A DNA stretch of 64,000 bases from Telluria mixta (GTDB lineage: Bacteria; Pseudomonadota; Gammaproteobacteria; Burkholderiales; Burkholderiaceae_D), in the NCBI RefSeq assembly GCF_029223865.1, contig NZ_CP119520.1, positions 868,001 through 932,000 on the forward strand. The letters run 5' to 3'. Below, in pieces: positions 33,920 through 41,619 of the stretch. The translations under genes were made by a program, and so were the position numbers. Every line of letters starts with the position of its first letter. Within the stretch, counting starts at the first letter, position 1. The notes under the pieces are model-generated. The model saw only the letters and a program-made list of their open reading frames with translations. It made no database searches and had not been told where the DNA came from.

Positions 33920-35431
33920 TTATTGTTGCGGCGAACCCGGCAGCGGGGTCTTCAGGTACGGGAAGCCGTTCGTGAAGAAGCTGTCGTCCAGGTATGCGCC
34001 ATCCGTGAAGTGCAGGCCGCCGGCCGGCGCGTCGGACGGCGCGCAACCCAGGTTCAAGGTGCACAGCTTGCCCATCACGACGCGCAGCGCGATGTCGACC
34101 ACGTCGTCGCCCGGACGGCGTCCGTTCGGAAAGCCGGCGTTGTCGCCGTCGATCACGCCCAGGCGCTTCTGCGCACCCATCGCCGCCGGGGCAATCGACG
34201 TGTTCAGGCGCAGCATCTCGGACGGCGTCACCTTGGCCGGCTGGTTCAGGCCCTTCACACCGGTCAGGAACGCGGTGACGAGGTCGTTGCGCGGGAAGTT
34301 GGTCGGCGCCTTGGCACCGGCGCTGCCATACAGGATCTCGACCAGGGCCGGCAGCGTCGGATGCGTGACGTAGTCGGCGAACTGGCCATCGTTCATCGGC
34401 TTGCTGGCATTGAAGCGGTCCTTGTCCTTCAGGCCGATCACGACTTCGTTCACGAGCGGCATGCCCAGGCGCGACACCTGCGTCCACGCACCGCCCTCCT
34501 TCGACGCGCCGCCGCCGGCCGGCACCGGATTCAGCAGGCGCGCCTGGCGCATGCTGGCCGTCGTCCAGCCGCCGATCACCGGATCGCCGCCGGCGATGAG
34601 GCAGGACGCGGCGACTTCGAGCTCGATGCTGGTCACGTTCTTGCCGGCCAAATCATCCTTCGCGGCCTTCTCGGCGTTGGCCGCGAACTCCGTGGCCGGC
34701 GCCTTGATGTTGATGAGGTCGAACGTCTCGCCCAGGTTCACGACGAACGGGTCCTTGCGCTGGCCGACGAACATGCGCGCCGGCGTCGAGCAGCCCGGAA
34801 TGTTGACCGCGTAGACGTGCTTGGCCGCGTACGCCGCGTAGTTCGGGATCGATTTGTTGCCGATGTTGTCGAGTGGCTTATCGAAGGTCGATCCACCGCC
34901 CGTGGCGTTGGTCACGGGGCTGCGCTGGCCGGTGCGGCGGTCGCCGCGAACCACGTTGACGGTATAGGTCTCGCGCACGTTGGCACCGGGCGCGTTCGGG
35001 TCGGCGATGGCGCCGCCGTTGATCACGAGCGGGATCGACACCTTCTTGCCGCCGACGGTCAGCTGGGTGTCCTTGTTCGCGTTCTGGAACCGGAACTGGA
35101 ATGTGATGTCTTCCTTCGCGTCGCCATTGTTGTCGACGTGGATCTCGTACAGCGCGTCCGGATCCATCATGAAGTAGTTCGGGCCGCCCTGAGGATCCTG
35201 TAGCGGCACGTAGTTCGCGATCAGCGTCACGAAGCCGTCGCGGCCCGCTTCGTAGCTGCGGAACATGTAGAAGTCGGTGGCGTCGACTTTCGGCTGCTTC
35301 GTGATGAACGGCGCTTCCCGGTGGCTGGACGCCTGCACGGGCACCTGGATCGCGGCGCCGGCGCACAGGCTCGCGACCAGCACACGCAGCGCGACGCCCC
35401 CGGCGGTTTTGGATTTCTTTTCTTGAGACAT
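33920..35431 (-). CDS. DUF4331-domain secreted protein
   Basis: 503 residues. A long signal peptide (charged start, then VALRVLVASLCAGAAIQVPVQA) precedes ASSHREAPFITKQPKVDATDFYMFRSYEAGRDGFVTLIANYVP, the signature of DUF4331: SSHREAP then D-x-T-D-x-Y-x-F. DPDALYEIHVDNNGDAKEDITFQFRF follows. The family is widespread but has no assigned function; the VDNNGDAKED loop looks calcium-binding. It is the first gene of the four-gene operon, with AGAGGGGG before the ATG and a predicted ECF promoter 50-80 bases upstream. Confidence 0.9.
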   Translation of the reverse strand: MSQEKKSKTAGGVALRVLVASLCAGAAIQVPVQASSHREAPFITKQPKVDATDFYMFRSYEAGRDGFVTLIANYVPLQDPQGGPNYFMMDPDALYEIHVDNNGDAKEDITFQFRFQNANKDTQLTVGGKKVSIPLVINGGAIADPNAPGANVRETYTVNVVRGDRRTGQRSPVTNATGGGSTFDKPLDNIGNKSIPNYAAYAAKHVYAVNIPGCSTPARMFVGQRKDPFVVNLGETFDLINIKAPATEFAANAEKAAKDDLAGKNVTSIELEVAASCLIAGGDPVIGGWTTASMRQARLLNPVPAGGGASKEGGAWTQVSRLGMPLVNEVVIGLKDKDRFNASKPMNDGQFADYVTHPTLPALVEILYGSAGAKAPTNFPRNDLVTAFLTGVKGLNQPAKVTPSEMLRLNTSIAPAAMGAQKRLGVIDGDNAGFPNGRRPGDDVVDIALRVVMGKLCTLNLGCAPSDAPAGGLHFTDGAYLDDSFFTNGFPYLKTPLPGSPQQ

Positions 35432-35485
35432 GATTCCCCCTCTCTTGCTTGGTCAAGGTTGACGATTGAGCACGAATGCCCTCTT

Positions 35486-35514
35486 TGTACGCAGGCGGGA
35501 AGCGGGTGGATTCA
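35486..35514 (-). promoter_or_regulatory. Predicted ECF sigma promoter for the DUF4331 operon
   Basis: TGAATCC (35508-35514 on the minus strand) and CGTA (35488-35491) are separated by 16 bases, the same spacing and nearly the same hexamers as upstream of the TonB receptor at 29976-30004. The 5' leader would be about 50 bases. Confidence 0.65.
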
Positions 35515-35536
35515 GGTTTTTGAAGAAAATTTGGAC

Positions 35537-36442
35537 CTACGAGGCCACGATGTCGACGAGTTGTTGCCTGACCCAAATATGGGCGGGGTCGCCATGGACG
35601 CGTTCATGCCAGATCATGGCCGGCGCCAGGGGCGCAACCACGAGCGGCAGCGCCACGACCGTGAGCGGGAGCTTGTCCGCCAGCCGGCGCGCCAGGCGGC
35701 CCGGCAGCGTGAGGATCATGTCGCTGTCCGCCACCAGCATCGCACCCGCGATGAAATGGGGGACACGCAGCGCGACGTGGCGCGTGAGCCCCCGTGCCGA
35801 GAGTGCGACGTCGACCGCGCTCTCGCCCAGGCCGGAAATGGTGACTGTAACGTGGCGCAGGGCCACGTACCGTTCCAGGCTGAGCCCACCGGCCACGCCG
35901 GGATGACCGGACCGCACGACGCACACGTAACGGTCGGTATGGAGTCCGCGCCGATGCAGGCTGCCTGGCAGGTCCCCGAAGATGCCCAGCGCCAGATCCG
36001 CGCCGCCCTGCTCGACGAGCCGCACGTTGTCCCCGGCAGGTTGTGCGATGTGGAGACCGAGTGCGGGCGCCTGTCGTTCGAAGCGGGCGACCAGGTCGCC
36101 AAGGACCACGAGGCTCAGGTGATCGTGCGCGGCGATCGTGATCTTCCCCGTTGCGGCGGCGGGATCGAAGACGGCAGGCGCGACGATACCGCGGGCGTCG
36201 TCCAGCAACCGGGTGACACGGCCTGCCAGGGCCTCGCCGCGTGGCGTCAATTCGAGCCCGGACTTGCCGCGGACAACGAGGCGATCGCCCAGCATCGTGC
36301 GCAGTCGTCCCAGTGCGCGGCTGGCGGCCGGCTGGCTCAAGCCCAACCGGAGACCCGCCTGGGTGACGCTGCGCTCCCGGACGAGTGCTTCGAACAGTTT
36401 CAGCAGGTTGAGGTCGACTCCGGACAAATCCACTTGGCGCAT
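35537..36442 (-). CDS. LysR-family transcriptional regulator
   Basis: 301 residues from MRQVDLSGVDLNLLKLFEALV; upstream in-frame starts exist (MKVITT at 36460) but the longest form would overlap the divergent gene start. The winged helix-turn-helix is at residues about 8-66 (RSVTQAGLRLGLSQPAASRALGRLRTMLGD). The effector domain follows (GKITIAAHDHLSLVVLGDLV ... GGADLALGIFGDLP). It is divergent from the NmrA-like gene and probably controls it. A T-x-A-like site was not pinned down. Confidence 0.9.
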   Translation of the reverse strand: MRQVDLSGVDLNLLKLFEALVRERSVTQAGLRLGLSQPAASRALGRLRTMLGDRLVVRGKSGLELTPRGEALAGRVTRLLDDARGIVAPAVFDPAAATGKITIAAHDHLSLVVLGDLVARFERQAPALGLHIAQPAGDNVRLVEQGGADLALGIFGDLPGSLHRRGLHTDRYVCVVRSGHPGVAGGLSLERYVALRHVTVTISGLGESAVDVALSARGLTRHVALRVPHFIAGAMLVADSDMILTLPGRLARRLADKLPLTVVALPLVVAPLAPAMIWHERVHGDPAHIWVRQQLVDIVAS

Positions 36443-36521
36443 TGTCGTTATGACTTTCATGTCATTGATGCATGTTCCGCAATCATGCACGCTTCCAGTT
36501 CTACTTAACAGGAGAATTTCC

Positions 36522-37409
36522 ATGACTACTTCCCTTCCCTACGCCGTGTTCGGCGTCACCGGCCGCACCGGCGCCGCCGCGGCCGATGCACTGTTGCGTG
36601 CCGGCCAGTCTGTCCGCGTCGTCGTGCGCAACCCGGCGCAAGGCTGCCAGTGGGCCGAACGCGGTGCGGCGATTGCGGTCGCCGACCTGACGGATCCGGT
36701 CTCGATGACCACGGCGCTCAGTGGCGTCCGGGGCGCCTGGGTCGTCAGTCCTCAACAGTACGGCCGCGAGGACCTGTTCGAGCACGCCGACCTGATTGCC
36801 GCCACCACGGCGCAGGCGGCTGCCGCGGCGCGCGTGCCAAGGCTCGTGGCCCTGTCGTCGGTGGGCGCCGACCGCGAGACCGGCACCGGCTGGATCGGCA
36901 TGAACCGCATGTTCGAGCAGCGCCTGGGAGAATCCGGCGTGCCTGCCGCCTTCCTGCGCGCGGCCTATTTCATGGAGAACTGGACGCCCATGGTCGGACA
37001 CGCCGTACGCAGCGGCACCCTGCCGACGTTCCTCGCGCCGCCCCAGCGCGCCATGCCGATGGTGGCCACCGCGGACGTCGGCCGCGCCGCAGCCGCCTTG
37101 CTGCAGGAAGCATGGACGGGTCACCGCATCGTCACGCTCGCGGGCCCCGCGGACTATGCGCCGAACGATGTCGCCGCCAGCGTTGCGGCCACGCTCGGGA
37201 AGCCGGTCGACGTGGCCGTCCTGCCGGAAGCGCAGTGGCCCGACGCGCTGGCCGATGCGGGCTTCTCGACAGCCGCACTGGCCGGCTTCATCGAGATGAC
37301 GCGGGGCCTCAACGGCCCGCATATCGACATCGGGAGCGATCCGGCCGCCGTCGCATGGGCGGGGACCACGCCGCTGGAAAAGGTCATCGCCGGACTGGCG
37401 ACGCGCTAG
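36522..37409 (+). CDS. NmrA-like NAD(P)-binding protein
   Basis: 295 residues. Rossmann start YAVFGVTGRTGAAAADALLRAG (GxxGxxG), then VRVVVRNPAQG, and VPRLVALSSVGADRETGTGWIGMNRMFEQRL, AAYFMENWTPMVGHAVRSGTLPTFL as in the NmrA/QOR2 group of atypical short-chain dehydrogenases. These bind NADP(H), as redox sensors or quinone reductases. ACAGGAGAA precedes the start. Divergent LysR gene next door is probably its regulator. Confidence 0.9.
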   Translation: MTTSLPYAVFGVTGRTGAAAADALLRAGQSVRVVVRNPAQGCQWAERGAAIAVADLTDPVSMTTALSGVRGAWVVSPQQYGREDLFEHADLIAATTAQAAAAARVPRLVALSSVGADRETGTGWIGMNRMFEQRLGESGVPAAFLRAAYFMENWTPMVGHAVRSGTLPTFLAPPQRAMPMVATADVGRAAAALLQEAWTGHRIVTLAGPADYAPNDVAASVAATLGKPVDVAVLPEAQWPDALADAGFSTAALAGFIEMTRGLNGPHIDIGSDPAAVAWAGTTPLEKVIAGLATR

Positions 37410-37417
37410 AATAAAGC

Positions 37418-37654
37418 ATGGACCAGCCCTACATCCCGATCAACTGCGAGCGCCATGACGAACTTCTGGCGCTGGCCACCTTGCGCCGCCCGTGCACGCT
37501 GGACATGGCACGTCCCGACGGCACGCTCGACAACTTGGCGGGCGTGATCGAGGATGTCTATGCCGATACCGGCGTCGAATATTTGCGCCTGCGTGGCGGC
37601 CCGACCGTCAGGCTGGACTGGATCCGTACGCTGGACGGTCGGCCTTTTCCCTGA
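37418..37654 (+). CDS. rof: Rof-like Rho-binding antiterminator
   Basis: 78 residues, an Sm-like fold. YIPINCERHDELLALATLRRPCTLDM and VEYLRLRGGPTVRLDWIRTL match E. coli Rof (YQPINCDDYDNLE ... VEYL ... LRLDKI). Rof blocks transcription termination factor Rho by occupying its RNA-binding primary site. It follows the NmrA-like gene by 8 bases and is followed by a small membrane-protein gene after 5 bases. Confidence 0.85.
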   Translation: MDQPYIPINCERHDELLALATLRRPCTLDMARPDGTLDNLAGVIEDVYADTGVEYLRLRGGPTVRLDWIRTLDGRPFP

Positions 37655-37659
37655 ATCGA

Positions 37660-37992
37660 ATGCGTCTTTGGCTAACATTATTGGTGCTGGTGACGGTCAG
37701 CGTGTTCGCTGTCCTCGCCCTCACTTTGGCGATCGAAGGCAACAGCAAAGCCGCTGCCGGTGCATTCATCATCACGATCCTGCTGGCGCCGCTCCTGTTC
37801 GAAGCGATCTGGCCCGGCAAATACACGTTGCGCAAACCCGATGGCGACATGGAGGACAATCTCGTCAATCGCCTGCGGCAGTTCCGCGCCGATCATCCTG
37901 GCCTCGACGGCACGATCCTGCTTGGCGTGATGATACTGCTGGGTATTGGCCTGATCGCGGACATGCTGGTCCGCTTCGTCCGGCTATTCTAG
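37660..37992 (+). CDS. Small membrane protein, function unknown
   Basis: 110 residues from MRLWLTLLVLV. Three hydrophobic helices: LTLLVLVTVSVFAVLALTLAI, AAGAFIITILLAPLLFEAIW, and GTILLGVMILLGIGLIADMLVRFV, with a polar loop (RKPDGDMEDNLVNRLRQFRADHPG) between the second and third. It is five bases after rof and overlaps the convergent pentapeptide gene by four bases. No family recognised. Confidence 0.7.
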   Translation: MRLWLTLLVLVTVSVFAVLALTLAIEGNSKAAAGAFIITILLAPLLFEAIWPGKYTLRKPDGDMEDNLVNRLRQFRADHPGLDGTILLGVMILLGIGLIADMLVRFVRLF

Positions 37993-38678
37993 GCCACGTT
38001 CAGCCCCAGCCCCCGCACCAGCTCCGCCGCCTGCCGCGTGGAGATCGTCGCCCCGGCAAACTGCTTCGCATTCGACAGCTTCAGGCCGCCGAGGTCCGCC
38101 TCGCGCAAATCGGCCGCGTCGAAGCGCGTGTCCTTGATGTGGGCTTCGCGCAGGCTGCAGCCCTCTTCGAACACGGCCTCGCGGAAGTCGCAGCCCGACA
38201 GATCCGCATCGGCGAAATCCAGCCCGCGCAGCACAGCCTTGCGGAACGACATGCGGCGCACATCGGCGCCGACGAGCAGGCAGTCTTCGAACGACAACCC
38301 CAGCTGGCTCACTTCCTCGAAGCGCGCGCCCGTCAGCTTGCAGCCGCGGAACGCCACCGATGCCAGCTTGGCGCGGCGCCATCCGGCATTGTTCAAATCG
38401 CAGGCGTCGAACTTCGAATCGACCAGGTCGGCCGATTCGAAATCCGCATGGCCGCCACGGCAGCGCTGCCAGCGCGTACGCGCCAGGTTGGCGGCATAGA
38501 ACGACGTCTCGGCCACGGCGCAGCGGATGAACGCGCAATCCTGCAGGTTCAGGCGCGACAGGTCCGCGCCGGTGAGGTCGCAGTCTTCGAAGACGAGCAG
38601 CGTGTCGGCCGCCAGCAGGGTGTCGATGCGGGCGCGGTCGACCGGCTCGCCGCTCAGGGTCACAGTGGTCCGGGACAT
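37989..38678 (-). CDS. Pentapeptide-repeat protein, Qnr-like fold
   Basis: 229 residues starting MSRTTVTLSGEPVD. From about residue 30 to 200 it is built of A(D/N)LXX-type pentapeptides (CDLTGADLSRLNLQDCAFIRC; ADFESADLVDSKFDACDL; DFADADLSGCDFREAVFEEGC), giving a right-handed quadrilateral beta helix. Length and Cys-rich repeats recall the Qnr/MfpA group that mimics DNA and protects gyrase, but the same fold serves many roles. The gene before it ends four bases away, so the two are probably co-transcribed. Confidence 0.85.
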   Translation of the reverse strand: MSRTTVTLSGEPVDRARIDTLLAADTLLVFEDCDLTGADLSRLNLQDCAFIRCAVAETSFYAANLARTRWQRCRGGHADFESADLVDSKFDACDLNNAGWRRAKLASVAFRGCKLTGARFEEVSQLGLSFEDCLLVGADVRRMSFRKAVLRGLDFADADLSGCDFREAVFEEGCSLREAHIKDTRFDAADLREADLGGLKLSNAKQFAGATISTRQAAELVRGLGLNVA

Positions 38679-38682
38679 ACGA

Positions 38683-39009
38683 TCAGCGCGTCTCGACACG
38701 CGCCGACGCGTGGATGGTGCAACCGCGGTGCACGTTTTCCAGGAAGCGCAGCGCTTCCTCGATCCGGCATGAGGACGGAAGCATGCGGCCCAGCGATTCG
38801 TCGTCCGCGATGCGGTCGACGCCGTAGGCGATCGCGCGCGAGATGTCGCGGGCCTCGCGGCCGTCGCTGTTGTACAGGGCGTCGTACACGCCGACCTCTT
38901 CCCACAGGGGCACGTAGCCGGGGCTGATGCTGTCCTGGAAGGCGACGGACGGCGCCGCATCCTCGTCCTGGGATATCAGCCGAAACACGAAACTCACCGG
39001 GTCCTCCAT
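38683..39009 (-). CDS. Hypothetical protein next to the pentapeptide-repeat gene
   Basis: 108 residues, soluble, acidic (MEDPVSFVFRLISQDEDAAPSVAFQDSISPGYVPLW). No signal peptide, membrane segment or known motif. Its stop is four bases before the pentapeptide gene start, so a shared role is possible. Gene call rests on codon pattern, compact spacing and lack of competing frames. Confidence 0.6.
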   Translation of the reverse strand: MEDPVSFVFRLISQDEDAAPSVAFQDSISPGYVPLWEEVGVYDALYNSDGREARDISRAIAYGVDRIADDESLGRMLPSSCRIEEALRFLENVHRGCTIHASARVETR

Positions 39010-39053
39010 CGATCACTGAAACAGGGCGCCGATGCTACCACGGCCCGCGTTTT

Positions 39054-39866
39054 TCAGTCGGCCGCCGCCCTGGTCGCGTGGAGAAACGCATCGGCCAGCG
39101 TCGCTTTCGTGACGACGCCGGCGAGGTCCACGCCGAGATGCACGATGGTCTGGGCGATCTGCGGCCGGATGCCGCTGAGGATGCAATCGGCCCCCATCAG
39201 GCGGGCCGCCGCGATGGTCTTCATCAGGTGTTGCGCGACCATCGTGTCCACCGTGGGAACACCCGTGATGTCGATGATGGCGGTATGGACATGGGTCGCG
39301 GCGATCCGGTCGAGCAGGCTTTCCATTACCACTTGCGCGCGGGCGCTGTCGAGCGTGCCGATCAGGGGCAGGGCCAGCACGCCCTCCCACAGGCTGATGA
39401 CCGGCGTCGACAGCTCCAGCAATTCCCGCTGCTGGCGCGCGATGATCTGCTCGCGGCTGCGCTGGAAGCCGTCGAGTGCGACCATGCCCAGCTGGTCCAC
39501 CCAGGCGTCGACGGTCCGCAGGGTTGCGGCCAGCGCGACGGGTTCGGCCGCAAGGTGGGCCTGCAGCAGATCCGCCAGCGGCTGCTTGACCGCGAACACG
39601 AAAGCCACGGTCGCAGCCGCCGTCGAGCCGCCGCCGGCACGCGCCCTGGTGATGTCGTCGAGCGTGTCGCGCATGCCGCGCCAGGCGCGGTCTTCGATGC
39701 CGCCGGCCTGCGGGTCATCGACGGCCACGGCGAACGCCTGCAGGAAGCGTGCGCAGTGCGCCGGGATCGACGGCGTACCGGCGCGCTCCAGCCAGGCGGC
39801 GCACAACGCCGAATGGTTGTCGCGCACCAGCTGGCCGAGCTGGACGGCATGGGGTTGGGGAATCAT
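39054..39866 (-). CDS. RsbR-like STAS-domain protein
   Basis: 270 residues. The N-terminal part (1-150) is an all-helical sensory domain of the RsbR type; the C-terminal STAS domain (about 155-265) reads VISLWEGVLALPLIGTLDSARAQVVMESLLDRIAATHVHTAIIDITGVPTVDTMVAQHLMKTIAAARLMGADCILSGIRPQIAQTIVHLGVDL, as in stressosome co-antagonists. The Thr in DITGVPTVDT is at the position of the phosphorylatable Thr of RsbR. No RsbS or RsbT gene lies next to it. It is downstream of the hybrid kinase on the same strand, 97 bases away. Confidence 0.9.
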   Translation of the reverse strand: MIPQPHAVQLGQLVRDNHSALCAAWLERAGTPSIPAHCARFLQAFAVAVDDPQAGGIEDRAWRGMRDTLDDITRARAGGGSTAAATVAFVFAVKQPLADLLQAHLAAEPVALAATLRTVDAWVDQLGMVALDGFQRSREQIIARQQRELLELSTPVISLWEGVLALPLIGTLDSARAQVVMESLLDRIAATHVHTAIIDITGVPTVDTMVAQHLMKTIAAARLMGADCILSGIRPQIAQTIVHLGVDLAGVVTKATLADAFLHATRAAAD

Positions 39867-39963
39867 CGGTCGCTCCTGGTCGGGGTCGGGCTATGGAAGT
39901 CTTGCGCCGACCGAGGAGGCATCGGAGATTAACTGCGTGGTCGCTGGACTATACCACCGTTTG

Positions 39964-41619
39964 TCAGCCCAGGTTCGCCACGCGGGCGACAGCGGCGCCC
40001 AGTTCGGCGAGCTGGAACGGTTTGCGCAGCACGGCGTCGCTGCCGATCGCGTGTTCGATCGCGCCCATGTCCGCGTAACCCGTCGCGACCAGCACGGGCA
40101 GGCTGGGGAACATCGCGCGGGCGCGCACCGCCAGGTCGACACCCGTCATGTCCGGCATCAGGTAGTCCGTCAACAGCAGGCCAGGCCGGTTTCCCGCCAG
40201 CGCCGCCAATCCCTCACCGCCGTCGCCCGCCTGCGACACGTGGCAGCCGAGGGCCAACAGGGCATCGACGATCCCCGCGCGCACGGATTCGTCGTCCTCG
40301 ACGACCAGGACGCGCAGGCCGGCCAGCTTGCGGCGGTCCACCGCGGCGGGCCGTTCCGACACCGTGGCGTCATGCGCGGCGGGCATCCAGATCTCGATCG
40401 TCGCGCCCTCGCCCGGGACGCTGTGCACGAACGCGTCGCCGCCAGATTGCTGGGCCATGCCGTACACCTGGCTGAGGCCCAGGCCCGTGCCCTTGCCCAC
40501 GCCCTTGGTGGTAAAAAACGGCTCGAACACTTTCGCGGCCACTTCGGGCGACATGCCGGGACCGTTGTCGGACACCGCGACGCGGACATAGTCGCCCGCC
40601 GCCAGCGTCCCGGCGGGCGGTCGCGCGCACGAGGCTTGCAGCCAGATGCGCCCCCGCCCGCTCATCGCGTCGCGCGCGTTGATCATCAGGTTGAGCAGGG
40701 CCATTTCCATCTGGCTCGCGTCGGCCAGCACGCTGTCCACGTCGTCGTCCACGGACATCACGAGCTCGACGCCCGCCCCCAGCACCGGCCGCGCGAGCTC
40801 CTCGACGCTCTCGAACAGGGTGCGCACCGGCAGCGGGCGCAGGTCCAGCGACTGGTCGCGCGCGAACGTCAGCAGCTGGCCCGTGAGCTTGGCGCCGCGC
40901 CGGCACGCCGCCTGCGCCGTCTTCGCGCGCGCCAGCGTCGATTCTTCGCGCGAGAACATGGCGATAAGCTCCATGTTCCCCTGGATGACGTTCAACAGGT
41001 TGTTGAAATCGTGCGCCACACCGCCCGTGAATCGCCCCAGGAATTCGAGCTTCTGCGCCTGCGCCATCGCCTGCTGCGCGCGCTCGCGCTCCATCACTTC
41101 GGCCGTGAGCCGGTCGTTGGCCTGCGCCAGCGCCCGCGTGCGCTCCCCGACGCGCGCCTCCAGGTTCGCATTCAGCGACGCGAGCTGCGCCAGCACCTCG
41201 CGCGCCTCGTACTGGCGCTTGCGTGCGCGCAGCGCGGAGCCTGCCGCCGTGGCCAGCGTGTCCGCGCTCAACGGCCGTTCGAGCAGGAGAACGTTGCCGA
41301 GGGCGGCGAAGGTCGCCTTCAGTTGCGCCGGCGCGGCGCCGTAGCGCTTGGCCAGCAGGACGACGAACGGAAAGTCCGACCACGGTTCCTGGCGCGCCAG
41401 CCATTCCGAAATGCGTGCCAGGGTACGCGCCGACAGCGCCTCTTCCGCCACGATGGCCGCCGCCGCGCCCTGCCCGATCGCCTCGATCAATGCGTCGGCA
41501 TCGGCGACGACAGCGCACCCGGCGCCATCGCGCTCGACGACGCCGGCAATCACGTCGGCGTCACGCCCGTGCGGGGCGAGGACCAGGACGCGCTGTTCGC
41601 GATGGTCAGCCATTGGCAT
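39964..41619 (-). CDS. Hybrid sensor histidine kinase with N-terminal receiver-like domain
   Basis: 551 residues. Order: pseudo-receiver-like N-domain (1-125; EQRVLVLAPHGRDADVIAGVV), coiled coil (about 130-185), HisKA with the phospho-His in FTGGVAHDFNNLLNVIQGNM, HATPase (NARDAMSG; DNGPGMSPEVAAKVFEPFFTTK; GTGLGLSQVYG), and a C-terminal receiver (LRVLVVEDDESVRAG, phospho-Asp in LLLTDYLMPDMTG, Lys in VLRKPFQ). No membrane segment, so a cytoplasmic signal is read. The start overlaps the KaiC-like gene stop by 14 bases, so the two are coupled. Confidence 0.93.
   Translation of the reverse strand: MPMADHREQRVLVLAPHGRDADVIAGVVERDGAGCAVVADADALIEAIGQGAAAAIVAEEALSARTLARISEWLARQEPWSDFPFVVLLAKRYGAAPAQLKATFAALGNVLLLERPLSADTLATAAGSALRARKRQYEAREVLAQLASLNANLEARVGERTRALAQANDRLTAEVMERERAQQAMAQAQKLEFLGRFTGGVAHDFNNLLNVIQGNMELIAMFSREESTLARAKTAQAACRRGAKLTGQLLTFARDQSLDLRPLPVRTLFESVEELARPVLGAGVELVMSVDDDVDSVLADASQMEMALLNLMINARDAMSGRGRIWLQASCARPPAGTLAAGDYVRVAVSDNGPGMSPEVAAKVFEPFFTTKGVGKGTGLGLSQVYGMAQQSGGDAFVHSVPGEGATIEIWMPAAHDATVSERPAAVDRRKLAGLRVLVVEDDESVRAGIVDALLALGCHVSQAGDGGEGLAALAGNRPGLLLTDYLMPDMTGVDLAVRARAMFPSLPVLVATGYADMGAIEHAIGSDAVLRKPFQLAELGAAVARVANLG

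Noticed and set aside
37989..38678. A quinolone-resistance (qnr) gene
   Set aside because: Fold and size are similar, but pentapeptide repeats alone do not show gyrase protection; no name given.
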